A stretch of DNA of 64,000 nt from Lautropia sp. (GTDB lineage: Bacteria > Pseudomonadota > Gammaproteobacteria > Burkholderiales > Burkholderiaceae_E). Shown in pieces: positions 20,104 to 29,202 of this stretch. The stretch lies in assembly GCA_030527825.1 (NCBI GenBank), contig JAUNAC010000001.1, positions 124,001-188,000 on the forward strand. The letters run 5' to 3'. The notes beneath the pieces were generated by a model. That model searched no databases, was not told the origin of the DNA, and saw only the letters and a list, made by a program, of their open reading frames with translations. Positions within the stretch are counted from its first letter, which is position 1; each line of letters starts with the position of its first letter. A program made the position numbers and the translations under genes.

Positions 20104-21765
20104 ATGAAGCCAACGCTTCAGATACATCAGAGCCAGCAATTGCGGCTAACCCCGCAATTGCGTCAGGCTATTCACCTCCTACAGCTGTCCACAGCAGAGC
20201 TGGAGCAGGAGGTCGAGCGCATCGTCGAACAGAACCCCTTTCTGGAACGCCTGGAATCCCCCCGATACGATATGGTCAGGATGCACGCCGACGGCAGCCT
20301 GCGCCATGAGCTACCCCCCGCCCCAGTCCTAAACACATCCGGCAACGCCAACCTCGATCCACTCCATTCATGGTCTGATGCAGACGCTCCTGCCTATGCC
20401 AAAGATAGCACCGGAGTATCGCCTGAGCCGCTTGCAGAGACTGACGAACCCATCGCCGACAGCCCATGGGATATCGGCTCCCCCCTGTCATCACCAGCTG
20501 GTGGCGACGATGATGCCGACCCTTACGGCAACGCACTGGTCAGTGGGCAGTCACTGCATGAATACCTCCTGGACCAGCTGGCCGAAATCCGCTGTGACGC
20601 CCATCAGCAGGCGCTGATACACCTGCTCATCTGGGAAGTGCAGGCAGACGGCTACCTGCCAGCAGACTTTTCCCTGCAGAACCTGGGCGATGAGCTGCAA
20701 CAGAACCATCTGACCCAGGGCAACACAACCCTGACCGACCTTGCCACCGCCCTGCAGACCCTGCAATCCTTCGACCCTCCCGGCGTTGCCGCGCGCTCAC
20801 CCGGCGAATGCCTGCGTCTTCAGATCGAACGGTTACAGCAGGAGCAGCCTGCGCCAGCCGCGTCCCTCTCGGGCAACCCAATCCCCCTGGCACTGAAACT
20901 TAGCCAGGACGACTGCCTGCCGCTGCTGGCTCGCCGTGAAGATGTACGTCTGTGCCGGCAACTGCATTGCAGCCCACGTGAACTGAGTGCCGCCCGTGCC
21001 CTGATCCAGTCTCTGGATCCCCACCCGGGCAACCGCTTCGGCAGCGAGCCGACCGGCTACGTCATACCCGATCTCATCGCCCGCCGCACCAGTCATGGCT
21101 GGCGGGCGGAACCCAATCCAGCCAGCCGGCTCGCCTTGCGCGTGCACGATGAATATGAAATCCTGTTAAAAAACTACCAAAAAACCGGACCAATTTCCGC
21201 ACACACCCCACAAACTGGGGCAGAATGGGCGCATTCGAACACGGAAGACACCCACGATGAGACCCCTTCCGCATCGCCCGGCACACAGCTGCTGCAGCAG
21301 CTTCAGGAGGCCAGAACCCTGGTGCGTAACATCCAGCAGCGGGGCAATACCATCGTACAGGTGGCTCAGGCCATCATCGACCGCCAGAAGCCCTTTTTCC
21401 ACCATGGGCCCGAGATGTTGCGCCCCCTGGTTCTGCGGGATATTGCCGAAGAGATCGGGCGTCACGAGTCAACCGTTTCACGCGCCACCAACCAGAAATA
21501 CATACGGACACCCTTTGGCACCTTCGAACTGAAATACTTCTTCGGCAGCCAGCTGGCCACTGACAATGGTGGGGTGGCTGCCAGCACTGCCGTTTGTGCC
21601 CATATCCAGAAACTCATCGAACAGGAAGACAACCAACACCCCCTGTCAGACAGCCGAATCACCGAACTGCTTGGCCAGAAGGGCATCATGGTCGCACGCC
21701 GCACCGTTGCCAAATACAGGGAGTCCCTGCGGATACTTCCTGCCGCGCAACGCCGGAGCCGCTGA
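20104..21765 (+). CDS. rpoN: RNA polymerase sigma-54 factor RpoN
   Basis: Sigma-54 directs polymerase to -24/-12 promoters that need an enhancer-binding ATPase. Region I is at the start ([20 protein letters not shown]), the core-binding and HTH regions follow, and the RpoN box [10 protein letters not shown] is at residues 531-540. The 553-residue length is somewhat above the usual 480-500; extra length is in the acidic region after region I and in a Thr/Ser/Glu-rich stretch around residues 360-390. It follows lptB by 186 bp. A candidate target, the pilin promoter at 50361-50376, lies in this window. Confidence 0.95.
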   Translation: MKPTLQIHQSQQLRLTPQLRQAIHLLQLSTAELEQEVERIVEQNPFLERLESPRYDMVRMHADGSLRHELPPAPVLNTSGNANLDPLHSWSDADAPAYAKDSTGVSPEPLAETDEPIADSPWDIGSPLSSPAGGDDDADPYGNALVSGQSLHEYLLDQLAEIRCDAHQQALIHLLIWEVQADGYLPADFSLQNLGDELQQNHLTQGNTTLTDLATALQTLQSFDPPGVAARSPGECLRLQIERLQQEQPAPAASLSGNPIPLALKLSQDDCLPLLARREDVRLCRQLHCSPRELSAARALIQSLDPHPGNRFGSEPTGYVIPDLIARRTSHGWRAEPNPASRLALRVHDEYEILLKNYQKTGPISAHTPQTGAEWAHSNTEDTHDETPSASPGTQLLQQLQEARTLVRNIQQRGNTIVQVAQAIIDRQKPFFHHGPEMLRPLVLRDIAEEIGRHESTVSRATNQKYIRTPFGTFELKYFFGSQLATDNGGVAASTAVCAHIQKLIEQEDNQHPLSDSRITELLGQKGIMVARRTVAKYRESLRILPAAQRRSR

Positions 21766-21814
21766 TCAGCCCCTCGGGCTGTGTGTGGAAATCCCATCAA
21801 AAGGAGTACCAGGC

Positions 21815-22141
21815 ATGAATCTCTCCATCAGCGGACATCATCTGGAAGTCACCCCTGCGCTGCGCGATTACGTCACCAGCAAGCTTGACCGGATCCGTCA
21901 CCACTTCGACCAGGTCATTGATGTCAGCGTCATCCTCTCCGTTGACAAGTCTGTCCAGCGTGCCGAAATGAAGCTGCTTGTCGCTGGCAAGGAACTCTTT
22001 GCCGAAGCCACGCATACCGACCTGTACGCAGCCATTGACACCCTGATCGACCGGCTCGACCGGCAGGTCATCAAATACAAGCAGAAACGGCAAAGTCACG
22101 ACGCTGGCCGTCCACTGAAGCGTCCGGTCGAACCCGTCTGA
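21815..22141 (+). CDS. hpf: Ribosome hibernation promoting factor, short form (HPF)
   Basis: HPF binds the decoding region of 30S and promotes 100S dimers in stationary phase. The protein [20 protein letters not shown]... has the sigma-54 modulation/S30EA fold with basic helix [11 protein letters not shown] and the [15 protein letters not shown]-terminal helix. It is 108 residues, the short form without the long-HPF dimerisation domain. An AAGGAG ribosome binding site at 21801-21806 fixes the start. It is located directly after rpoN, as in many proteobacteria. Confidence 0.95.
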   Translation: MNLSISGHHLEVTPALRDYVTSKLDRIRHHFDQVIDVSVILSVDKSVQRAEMKLLVAGKELFAEATHTDLYAAIDTLIDRLDRQVIKYKQKRQSHDAGRPLKRPVEPV

Positions 22142-22467
22142 CCTGTTTTTCTCCGGTCGCTGGCCCGACCCCGCGGGGCCAGCGCATGTCGGCTTGCGCT
22201 CACGCCCGGACCGGCATTCGCGTGTATCTGTCAATACTCGCCCGTAACCTTCTGATTCCAAACATGCCTGCCCCGGCGCTCTGCCAGAGCGGCACATTTT
22301 CCTGCGCCCGACATTTGCCAGCCCGTACAGTATGATGCTGCAAGAACTGGGCGAAGCCGCCTATAATGGAGCCTCCGGGAAAGGTTCAGTCTGAATCCGC
22401 CTCGTTCGCAGGCGCCTGGAAGATCCATCACAGCCCCCGCCGCCCCCCAGACACAGGTAGATTACGG
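22142..22467. other. hpf-ptsN intergenic region with hairpin
   Basis: No gene is seen in this 326 bp. A perfect 9-bp stem CGCTGGCCC / GGGCCAGCG occurs at 22158-22184, 17 nt after the hpf stop; it is not followed by a T-run on the plus strand, so if it ends transcription it is not a classic intrinsic terminator. A TATAAT hexamer at 22362-22367 stands about 100 nt before ptsN and could be the -10 of a ptsN-hprK-rapZ promoter; no good -35 accompanies it. Confidence 0.5.
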
Positions 22468-22938
22468 ATGAACCGCATCTCGAAGCTGCTTACGGCACGT
22501 GACATCCTGCTTGATGTTCCTGCTACCAGCAAGAAACGGTTGTTCGAGCACGCCGCACTGCTGTTCGAAAACGAGCATCGCCTGGAGCGCCAGAAAGTCT
22601 TTGATTCCCTGTTCGCCCGCGAGCGGCTCGGATCGACCGGGCTAGGCAGATCCGTCGCCATTCCCCACGGCCGCATCCGGAATCTCAAGACCCCGCTCAT
22701 CGCCGTCCTGCGGGGAGAACACGGTATTCCATTCGACGCACCGGACGGTGAACCGGTTCGCCTGCTGGTCGTGTTACTGGTCCCCGAACATGCCACCGAG
22801 GAGCATCTTGAAATTCTCTCCGAACTGGCCGAACTGCTGTCAGAAGATACCCTGCGCGAAACACTGCTGACGACCACCGACCCTGTGGTCGCCTACCGGA
22901 CACTGGCCACATGGGAGCCAGTCAGGCCCGCGGCCTGA
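22468..22938 (+). CDS. ptsN: PTS IIA-like nitrogen regulatory protein PtsN
   Basis: EIIA-Ntr, phosphocarrier of the nitrogen-related PTS, regulating potassium transport and other targets through its phosphorylation state. The family motif GRSVAIPHGRI places the phosphorylated histidine at residue 67, and the VRLLVVLLVPEHATEEHLEILSELA stretch (quoted in part) is typical. It is 156 residues. It lies before hprK and rapZ, the order found in betaproteobacteria with an incomplete PTS. Confidence 0.94.
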   Translation: MNRISKLLTARDILLDVPATSKKRLFEHAALLFENEHRLERQKVFDSLFARERLGSTGLGRSVAIPHGRIRNLKTPLIAVLRGEHGIPFDAPDGEPVRLLVVLLVPEHATEEHLEILSELAELLSEDTLRETLLTTTDPVVAYRTLATWEPVRPAA

Positions 22939-23067
22939 TCTTCTGTCATCGCGCCGTCCGGCCGCAGGCTGCCCACGCCAACGGATCTGGCCACCCGCCC
23001 GCGCATCGGGTTGAACCCGCCCCTGCACCGATGCGTGGCCTGTTCTTGAATTCAGGAGACTGACGCC

Positions 23068-24045
23068 ATGCCGATGACGGTACAGACACTGATTGAGGCC
23101 CAGCAGGGACGCGCCCGGCTCCAGTGGCTGGCCGGGCAGCGTGGCGCTGAACGGCCATGGCAGAAATCCGGCATTCACGCTGTCGACCAGATCGGCTATC
23201 TCAACCTGATTCATGCTGAACGTGTTGCTGTCCTCGGCCCACGCGAAATCGCGTTCTATGAACAGCAGCTTCCCGAGCAGCAAAAACACTTGCACGCCAC
23301 CCTGCAGACCGCACAGCCTCCGGCACTGATCATCGCGGATCAGCAGCCCGCCCCTGCCGCGCTCATCGACTTCTGCAATGCCAACGCCCTGCCTCTGCTG
23401 GGATCGCCACTGCCAGCAGGCCCGCTGATTGAAATTCTGGAGCAGACGCTGGCCCAGCGCGAACATACCTCCGTACACGGCGTCCTGATGGACGTGCTCG
23501 GCATGGGCGTCCTCATCACCGGCGACTCCGGACTGGGCAAAAGCGAACTGGCCCTGGAACTCATCAGCCGGGGCCACGGGCTGGTTGCCGACGATGTCGT
23601 CGATATCGAACGCGCCAACCGCAACGCGCTCATCGGCCGCTGCCCCCCCCTGCTGCAGGGACTTCTGGAGGTGAGGGGCCTGGGATTGATCGACATCCGC
23701 ACCATTTTTGGGGAAAGCGCCGTGCGTCGGCGCATCCCCATCAAGCTGATCGTCCACCTGGTTGGACGCCGCACCCTGGAAAACAATTACGAGCGCCTGC
23801 CGTTGCAGGCCCTCTCCGAAACCATTCTGGACATCCCGGTCCGCAAGGTCGCCATTCCTGTGGCGGCTGGCCGCAACATTGCCGTGCTGACTGAAACGGC
23901 CGTGCGCAGCACCGTTCTGCTGCTGCGGGGAATCGACACCACCCGTGATTTCACGCGCCGCCAGCAGGCCCTCATTCTGGGCGACGCAGAACAGGCGCTG
24001 TCCGCCACCGCTCCCTTCCCGCCCCCCGATCCACCATGCAACTGA
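23068..24045 (+). CDS. hprK: HPr kinase/phosphorylase HprK
   Basis: HprK phosphorylates and dephosphorylates HPr on a serine. The Walker A loop GDSGLGKSE is at residues 152-160, the conserved catalytic His138 region is HGVLMDVLGMGVLI, and the family signature EVRGLGLIDIRTIFGE follows. It is 325 residues. A ribosome binding site CAGGAGA precedes the ATG. It overlaps rapZ by 10 nt. HPr and EI genes are not in the window. Confidence 0.94.
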   Translation: MPMTVQTLIEAQQGRARLQWLAGQRGAERPWQKSGIHAVDQIGYLNLIHAERVAVLGPREIAFYEQQLPEQQKHLHATLQTAQPPALIIADQQPAPAALIDFCNANALPLLGSPLPAGPLIEILEQTLAQREHTSVHGVLMDVLGMGVLITGDSGLGKSELALELISRGHGLVADDVVDIERANRNALIGRCPPLLQGLLEVRGLGLIDIRTIFGESAVRRRIPIKLIVHLVGRRTLENNYERLPLQALSETILDIPVRKVAIPVAAGRNIAVLTETAVRSTVLLLRGIDTTRDFTRRQQALILGDAEQALSATAPFPPPDPPCN

Positions 24046-24953
24046 TTATCGTCACTGGTATTTCCGGTTCCGGAAAATCGCTGGCCATCCATGTGCTGGA
24101 AGACGCCGGCTACTTCTGCATTGACAATCTACCTGTACGTTATGTCCTGGATGTCGCACTATCTCTGGAGCAGGAAGGGCACACTAAAGTGGCTATGTCC
24201 ATTGATGTCCGGGTGGGCACCCGCCTGGCGGGGCTGCGCGATGCCGTCCGCCAACTGAGAGCCCAGGGCTATGACGTCAAAGTTCTGTTTCTCAATGCCC
24301 GCACCGATGCGCTCGTACAGCGCTATTCCGAAACCCGACGCCGCCATCCCCTGACCCTGCCGGGCCGCAGCACCCGACAGGAAGAGACGGATGCCCAGCT
24401 AGCCCCCACCCTGGAAGAATCCATTGCCCGTGAGCGTGAACTGATGGCGGAAATCGAGGACATCGGCACCTCGATCGACACCAGCGACTTGCATCCCAAT
24501 ACCCTGCGGCAATGGGTGCGCGATCTGGTGCGCACTGACCGTGCCTCCATGACCATGCTCTTCGAGTCCTTCGCCTTCAAGCAGGGCGTTCCCCTGGACG
24601 CCGATCTGGTATTCGATGTGCGTTGCCTGCCCAATCCTTACTACGACGCCCAGCTTCGCACCCTCACGGGTCTGGACGAACCGGTTCGCCAGTTTCTGGC
24701 GCATTTGCCGCCGGTTCAGAAAATGATCAGCGACATCACCCGGTTTCTGGGCGAATGGCTACCCAGCTATGTACAGGACAACCGCCACTACCTGACCATA
24801 GCCATTGGCTGCACGGGCGGCCAGCACCGCTCAGTCTATGTGGTGCAGGCACTGGCCGAACACTTTGCCCGCACGGAACGGGTACTGGTTCGACACCGTG
24901 CACTAGATAGCCGTGCCAATGGCAGCGGCATGACACTCAACCAGACCAAGTAG
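24036..24953 (+). CDS. rapZ: RNase adapter / nucleotide-binding protein RapZ
   Basis: RapZ (YvcJ family) is a P-loop protein; in E. coli it guides small RNA GlmZ to RNase E and so controls glucosamine-6-phosphate synthase. The P-loop GISGSGKS is at residues 8-15, and the C-terminal GCTGGQHRSVYVVQALAEHF holds the conserved RNA/phosphometabolite-binding segment. It is 305 residues. Its 3' end overlaps the convergent mutY gene by 17 nt. Confidence 0.95.
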   Translation: MQLIIVTGISGSGKSLAIHVLEDAGYFCIDNLPVRYVLDVALSLEQEGHTKVAMSIDVRVGTRLAGLRDAVRQLRAQGYDVKVLFLNARTDALVQRYSETRRRHPLTLPGRSTRQEETDAQLAPTLEESIARERELMAEIEDIGTSIDTSDLHPNTLRQWVRDLVRTDRASMTMLFESFAFKQGVPLDADLVFDVRCLPNPYYDAQLRTLTGLDEPVRQFLAHLPPVQKMISDITRFLGEWLPSYVQDNRHYLTIAIGCTGGQHRSVYVVQALAEHFARTERVLVRHRALDSRANGSGMTLNQTK

Positions 24954-26115
24954 CCAGCCGGGGTTGCGCAGCCCGCGCCTGCAGCCAGCGTTGAATCGGA
25001 CGCGGTAGCGGTGCACGATCCAGCGCCTTCAGACCAACCCAGCGCTGCTGTGCCGGTGCCGGCAACACCTTCGCCAGCATTGCGGCCAATCCCTTCCACC
25101 CCCTCAGATCGTCATTTCCCCACCGGTCAGGATGAGCCAGCAAGGCCCGTACCAGCGCTGGCGGAGGCGACCAGATGGCAGCATCCATCCGGAAATGCGT
25201 GAACTGATGCGTAAAGCGTCCCTGGGCCTGCCAGTCCTGCGGCACTTCCTGCGGCCATTCCGGCAAGCTCCATAACCCGCCCCATATCCCCTTGTCAGGC
25301 CGGACCTGCAACAGCACCTGGTTCTGGCCGTCCGCCAACCACAGCAGATTCACCGGGCGCACGGATACGCTTCTGCGTTGCCGGGGAGACGGATACCGGG
25401 TGGGCTCGCCCTGCTGCCATGCCCGGCAGAGGCTGGCCAGCGGGCAGACGGTGCAACCTGGCCGGCTGCGGGTACACACCATGGCCCCCAGATCCATCAT
25501 CCCCTGGGTATAGGCAATCAGATCCGCCGGGGCCGTCCCCGGTGGCGGCAACTCCGCTTCGGCACAGACCCACAGACGGCGCAGCGTAGCAGCTTCAGCC
25601 GGATCCCCTGACACGGCAAATACCCGGCACAGTACGCGTTTGACATTGCCATCCAGAATGGCGGCGCGGGCACCATACGCAAACGTTGCCACGGCCGCAG
25701 CCGTCGAACGTCCCACGCCAGGCAGTCGTTCCCAGCCTTCGGCTGACTCGGGGAAACGCCCACCGGCTGCGGCCACCTGACGCGCCGCAGCCAGCAAATT
25801 GCGTGCCCGGCTGTAATAGCCCAGCCCTGCCCACAGCCCCATCACCTCTTCCGGATCGGCTGCCGCCAGGTCCATGACCGTCGGATAAGCACGCAGAAAT
25901 GCTTCAAAATAGGGGATGACCGTGGCCACCTGGGTCTGCTGCAACATCACCTCAGACAGCCACACGCGGTAAGGATCGCGCAGAACATCCGCGTCTGGCC
26001 GATCGGCAAATCCCAGCGCCCGGCGGCTCTGCTGCCAGGGCAGATGGTGGCGCCCGTGCCGGCGCTGCCAGCGAATGACCGCTTCCGCCAGCCGCGGTGC
26101 CTGCTCCACCTTCAT
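24937..26115 (-). CDS. mutY: Adenine DNA glycosylase MutY
   Basis: MutY removes adenine mispaired with 8-oxoguanine. It has the glycosylase core HHLPWQ...VWLSEVMLQQTQVATVI, the helix-hairpin-helix LPGVGRSTAAAVATFAYG with a downstream catalytic Asp (AILDGNVKRVL), the C-x6-C-x2-C-x5-C iron-sulfur cluster loop CTRSRPGCTVCPLASLC, and a C-terminal NUDIX-like 8-oxoG recognition domain (WGGLWSLPEWP). I use the ATG at 26115 (392 residues), 10 nt after the dynamin-like gene ends; further upstream starts would lie inside that gene. Confidence 0.94.
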   Translation of the reverse strand: MKVEQAPRLAEAVIRWQRRHGRHHLPWQQSRRALGFADRPDADVLRDPYRVWLSEVMLQQTQVATVIPYFEAFLRAYPTVMDLAAADPEEVMGLWAGLGYYSRARNLLAAARQVAAAGGRFPESAEGWERLPGVGRSTAAAVATFAYGARAAILDGNVKRVLCRVFAVSGDPAEAATLRRLWVCAEAELPPPGTAPADLIAYTQGMMDLGAMVCTRSRPGCTVCPLASLCRAWQQGEPTRYPSPRQRRSVSVRPVNLLWLADGQNQVLLQVRPDKGIWGGLWSLPEWPQEVPQDWQAQGRFTHQFTHFRMDAAIWSPPPALVRALLAHPDRWGNDDLRGWKGLAAMLAKVLPAPAQQRWVGLKALDRAPLPRPIQRWLQARAAQPRLATWSG

Positions 26116-26125
26116 GAGCACTGCA

Positions 26126-28141
26126 TCAGATGGCAGCCCCGCCCTCACCCATCGCCAGCTCCGTATTGGGTTCCGGTACCACAGGGCGTTCCAGTGCGCC
26201 ATCGTCCCCCGCCACACGCACAGGCCGCCGGTCGATCGCAGCCTGCACATCCGCCACCAACGCTTTCAACCGCGTCAGCTGCTCCTCAATGCGGGCACGC
26301 GCCTGCTCGATTTCCTGCAGGCGCTCCTCCAGCGAATCGCCCGCATCCATCACCCGCTGCACCGACTCCATGCGGCGACGCAGCTGCGCCTGATGCTCGC
26401 GCACCTGGCTCTCCAGCGGCGTCATCAGCGAACGCAGCCAGCTCTCCAGCTCCCGGATGGCCACCGAATAGATCTTTTTCAGACTGACCACTGCCGAATC
26501 GAAGAAGCGCTGGGTCAGCACCACCTTGTTCACCGTCAGCAGCTTCAGCAGACCGAACTGTCGCTGATGTGTCTGCGCCACCTGCTCGATCTCGGTGAAA
26601 TAGCGTTTGGTAGAAAATCGCAGCGGAGTGCCCAGGCTCAGACCGTAATCACGCGAAAACCGCTGATACATGGCTGACATCATCTGCGAAATCTCGGCCA
26701 CCAGCCGGTCAGCCTCCTCGAAATCCAGCCGCACTGCCGTCAGCAGCGCATTCATGCCATCCCTGAGCTGCGTCGACAACTGGCTGGCCAGCATCATCTG
26801 GCGGGTGCGGTCCACATGCCGGCGCAGACTGTCCTGACTCATGTGCGTAAACATGGTCTGCGAATGCTTGGTGAACACCGAACGCAGCGCAGCTAGGTGA
26901 CGCAGGCTGCCGTCAAACTCCGAACGCTCATCGCGCACCCGCTTCGACATCTGCCGGATCATTGCCTGGTTTTTGCCCCGCAGCCCGTTCAGCTCGAATG
27001 CCTGTTCGACCTGGTTACGTCGCCGTACCGTCAGCAGATTGAGCGTTACGGCCGAAGCCTCTTCAAACTCTCGCCGAACCTGCTCGCTGATAATGACCTG
27101 CTGCTGCGGGATCATTTCCTCAGACAGCGCATGCTCCAGTTCCTTGAGCCGGCTGCGCCGCAGCAGTGCCTGATCCCCCTGGATCTTGGCCACCAGTCCC
27201 TTCTGTGCCGAAACCGGATACACCCTCGCCGTGGGCAGATCCAGGAAATTGCTGACCGAAACCACCTGCCGGGCAATTTCCAGATCGTTCTCGGCCTCCG
27301 GCCGTAACTCATCCCACAACCCGTCGATCTTGTTCAGCACCACAAAACGCCCGGTGCGGTGCGCCTTGCTGATGTGCGCCTGCCAGACGTCGATATCACT
27401 GCGGGTCACGCCCGCATCGGCGGCCAGCACGAACAGCACCGCATGTGCATTCGGAATCAGGTTGAGCGTCAGCTCTGGCTCGGCGCCGATCGCATTCAGT
27501 CCCGGCGTGTCGATGATCACCAGCCCAAGTTCCAGCAGCGGATGCGGGATATTGACAATGGCATGCCGCCAGGCGGGAATCTCCACCTGTCCCGGCGACA
27601 CCGAACGCCCCACCGGCTGAGCCTCGTCATACAGTCCCAGCTCACGGGCCTGCTCCGTGGTCACCAGCCGGGTCTCGCGGACGGAATCAAACGCCTGCCG
27701 CAGCGACATCACATCCGTCATGTCCACTGGAATGAAGCGCCAATGCTCGTCCTGCTGGCGCAGATCCGCCAGCGGCACCGGCAGCAGGCGCGTCTCGATG
27801 GGCAACAGCCGGATACCCACAGGCGTCGCCGGGTCATACAGGAGCTCGGTCGGGCACATCGTGGTGCGCCCTGCCGACGAAGGCACCACCCGCTGACCAT
27901 ATTGCGCAAAAAAGATCGCGTTGATCAACTCCGACTTGCCGCGGGAAAACTCCGCCACAAATGCCACCTTTAGCAAGGTGTCATGCAGGCGCTCCACGAT
28001 CTGTACAAGCTTCAGATTGAGACTGCTATCAGCTGCGTCCGACTGCGCCAGCCAGTTCCGATAACGTTCGATCGCCGACTGGAGATCCGATCGCCAGCGG
28101 CCATACGCCTCAATTTGCTCACTGATGCCTTTCTTTGCCAT
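26126..28141 (-). CDS. Bacterial dynamin-like GTPase
   Basis: A large GTPase of the dynamin superfamily, 671 residues from the chosen start. G1 AEFSRGKS ends at residue 70, G3 is DTPGLN (211-216) and G4 is NKID (270-273). The rest, about 320-670, is mostly helical with long charged and heptad-like runs as in dynamin stalks, and a coiled-coil-like segment (SLEERLQEIEQARARIEEQL) near the C-terminus. No transmembrane segment is obvious. It lies between mutM and mutY on the same strand with gaps of 69 and 10 nt. Bacterial dynamins remodel or protect membranes; a link to DNA repair is only suggested by position. Confidence 0.85.
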   Translation of the reverse strand: MAKKGISEQIEAYGRWRSDLQSAIERYRNWLAQSDAADSSLNLKLVQIVERLHDTLLKVAFVAEFSRGKSELINAIFFAQYGQRVVPSSAGRTTMCPTELLYDPATPVGIRLLPIETRLLPVPLADLRQQDEHWRFIPVDMTDVMSLRQAFDSVRETRLVTTEQARELGLYDEAQPVGRSVSPGQVEIPAWRHAIVNIPHPLLELGLVIIDTPGLNAIGAEPELTLNLIPNAHAVLFVLAADAGVTRSDIDVWQAHISKAHRTGRFVVLNKIDGLWDELRPEAENDLEIARQVVSVSNFLDLPTARVYPVSAQKGLVAKIQGDQALLRRSRLKELEHALSEEMIPQQQVIISEQVRREFEEASAVTLNLLTVRRRNQVEQAFELNGLRGKNQAMIRQMSKRVRDERSEFDGSLRHLAALRSVFTKHSQTMFTHMSQDSLRRHVDRTRQMMLASQLSTQLRDGMNALLTAVRLDFEEADRLVAEISQMMSAMYQRFSRDYGLSLGTPLRFSTKRYFTEIEQVAQTHQRQFGLLKLLTVNKVVLTQRFFDSAVVSLKKIYSVAIRELESWLRSLMTPLESQVREHQAQLRRRMESVQRVMDAGDSLEERLQEIEQARARIEEQLTRLKALVADVQAAIDRRPVRVAGDDGALERPVVPEPNTELAMGEGGAAI

Positions 28142-28210
28142 ATCGGCAGTGTACACAAGCCCGTTGCCCATGCCATCCGCTCCTCCTGTCCAGCCCGCAA
28201 CCGGGTAGTC

Positions 28211-29047
28211 CTACCCGATCAATGGTTGGCACTTCGGACAGAAAAAGGTACTCCTGCCCTGCTGCCGTATCTGCATGACGGACGTCCCGCAGACCAAACA
28301 GGGAAGGTTCGCACGTCCATACACGCGATGCTGCAACTGGAAGTAACCACCTTCCCCCCTGCTATCGACAAAATCCTTCAAAGAGCTTCCACCTGCAGCA
28401 ATTGCATCGGTCAGCGTAGTCCGAATCTCTCTGACCAGCCGCCGGCACTGCGTTTCGGTCAACGCACCTGCGGGTGTAGCCGGATGAATTCTGGCCCGAA
28501 ATAGACTCTCCGACACATAGATATTACCCACCCCGATCACCACCTGCCCGGACAGAATATATTGTTTGATTGCCACGGAGCGCCCCCGACTTGCCCGGAA
28601 AAAGCGCGCTGCCGTAAACGCCGGGGTCAATGGCTCCACACCCAGGTGCATCAACAGCGGATGATTCGCCTGGGTTGCCTGTACCCCTTCCGCGGACCAG
28701 AGCACCGCACCAAAACGGCGGGGGTCATGCAACCGCAACAACCGCTCACCGAACACCAGATCCAGATGATCATGCCGCCTGGCCGGCGTATCCGCTGGCA
28801 GATGCAGCAATGAACCGGACATCCCCAGATGCAGCAGCACCGTTCCCCTTTCAAATCCCAGCAACAGATACTTGCCCCGACGCACCACCGTCTGCAGCAC
28901 CGCCCCCGTCCCGATGCACGCCAGCAGATCAGCGGGCACCGGCCAGCGCAGCTGCTCACAGCGCCGCACCACACCCGTCAGGGAGCGCCCCACAAACGCC
29001 TGCGACACCCCCCTCCCCACCACCTCCACTTCCGGCAATTCAGGCAT
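28211..29047 (-). CDS. mutM: Formamidopyrimidine-DNA glycosylase MutM
   Basis: MutM (Fpg) excises 8-oxoguanine and FaPy lesions from duplex DNA. The start MPELPEVEVVGRGV gives the catalytic N-terminal Pro1 and Glu2 after Met removal. The H2TH region includes GVGNIYVSESLFRARIHP and the C-terminal zinc finger is CLVCGTSVMQIRQQGRSTFF (then CPKC), a C-x2-C / C-x2-C type. It is 278 residues. It heads a minus-strand group mutM, dynamin-like, mutY, and is divergent from the TPR lipoprotein gene. Confidence 0.96.
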   Translation of the reverse strand: MPELPEVEVVGRGVSQAFVGRSLTGVVRRCEQLRWPVPADLLACIGTGAVLQTVVRRGKYLLLGFERGTVLLHLGMSGSLLHLPADTPARRHDHLDLVFGERLLRLHDPRRFGAVLWSAEGVQATQANHPLLMHLGVEPLTPAFTAARFFRASRGRSVAIKQYILSGQVVIGVGNIYVSESLFRARIHPATPAGALTETQCRRLVREIRTTLTDAIAAGGSSLKDFVDSRGEGGYFQLQHRVYGRANLPCLVCGTSVMQIRQQGRSTFFCPKCQPLIG

Positions 29048-29202
29048 CTTTTCCTCCCTTCCAGTCATCTGGGGCCACCCGCTGGCACGATCCTGCCACA
29101 ATAAGCATCTCCCGTGGCCACTGGCTGCCGGACCGCCCTTATCCGACACCGGCCATCGCCGCACCTGCTGACAAAGCACGTGGCTCGTTCTACCATGCCC
29201 CG

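Noticed and set aside
28630-29202. Extended N-terminus of the TPR lipoprotein overlapping mutM
   Set aside because: Pro/Ala-rich shadow of mutM; the ATG at 29203 gives a proper lipoprotein signal.
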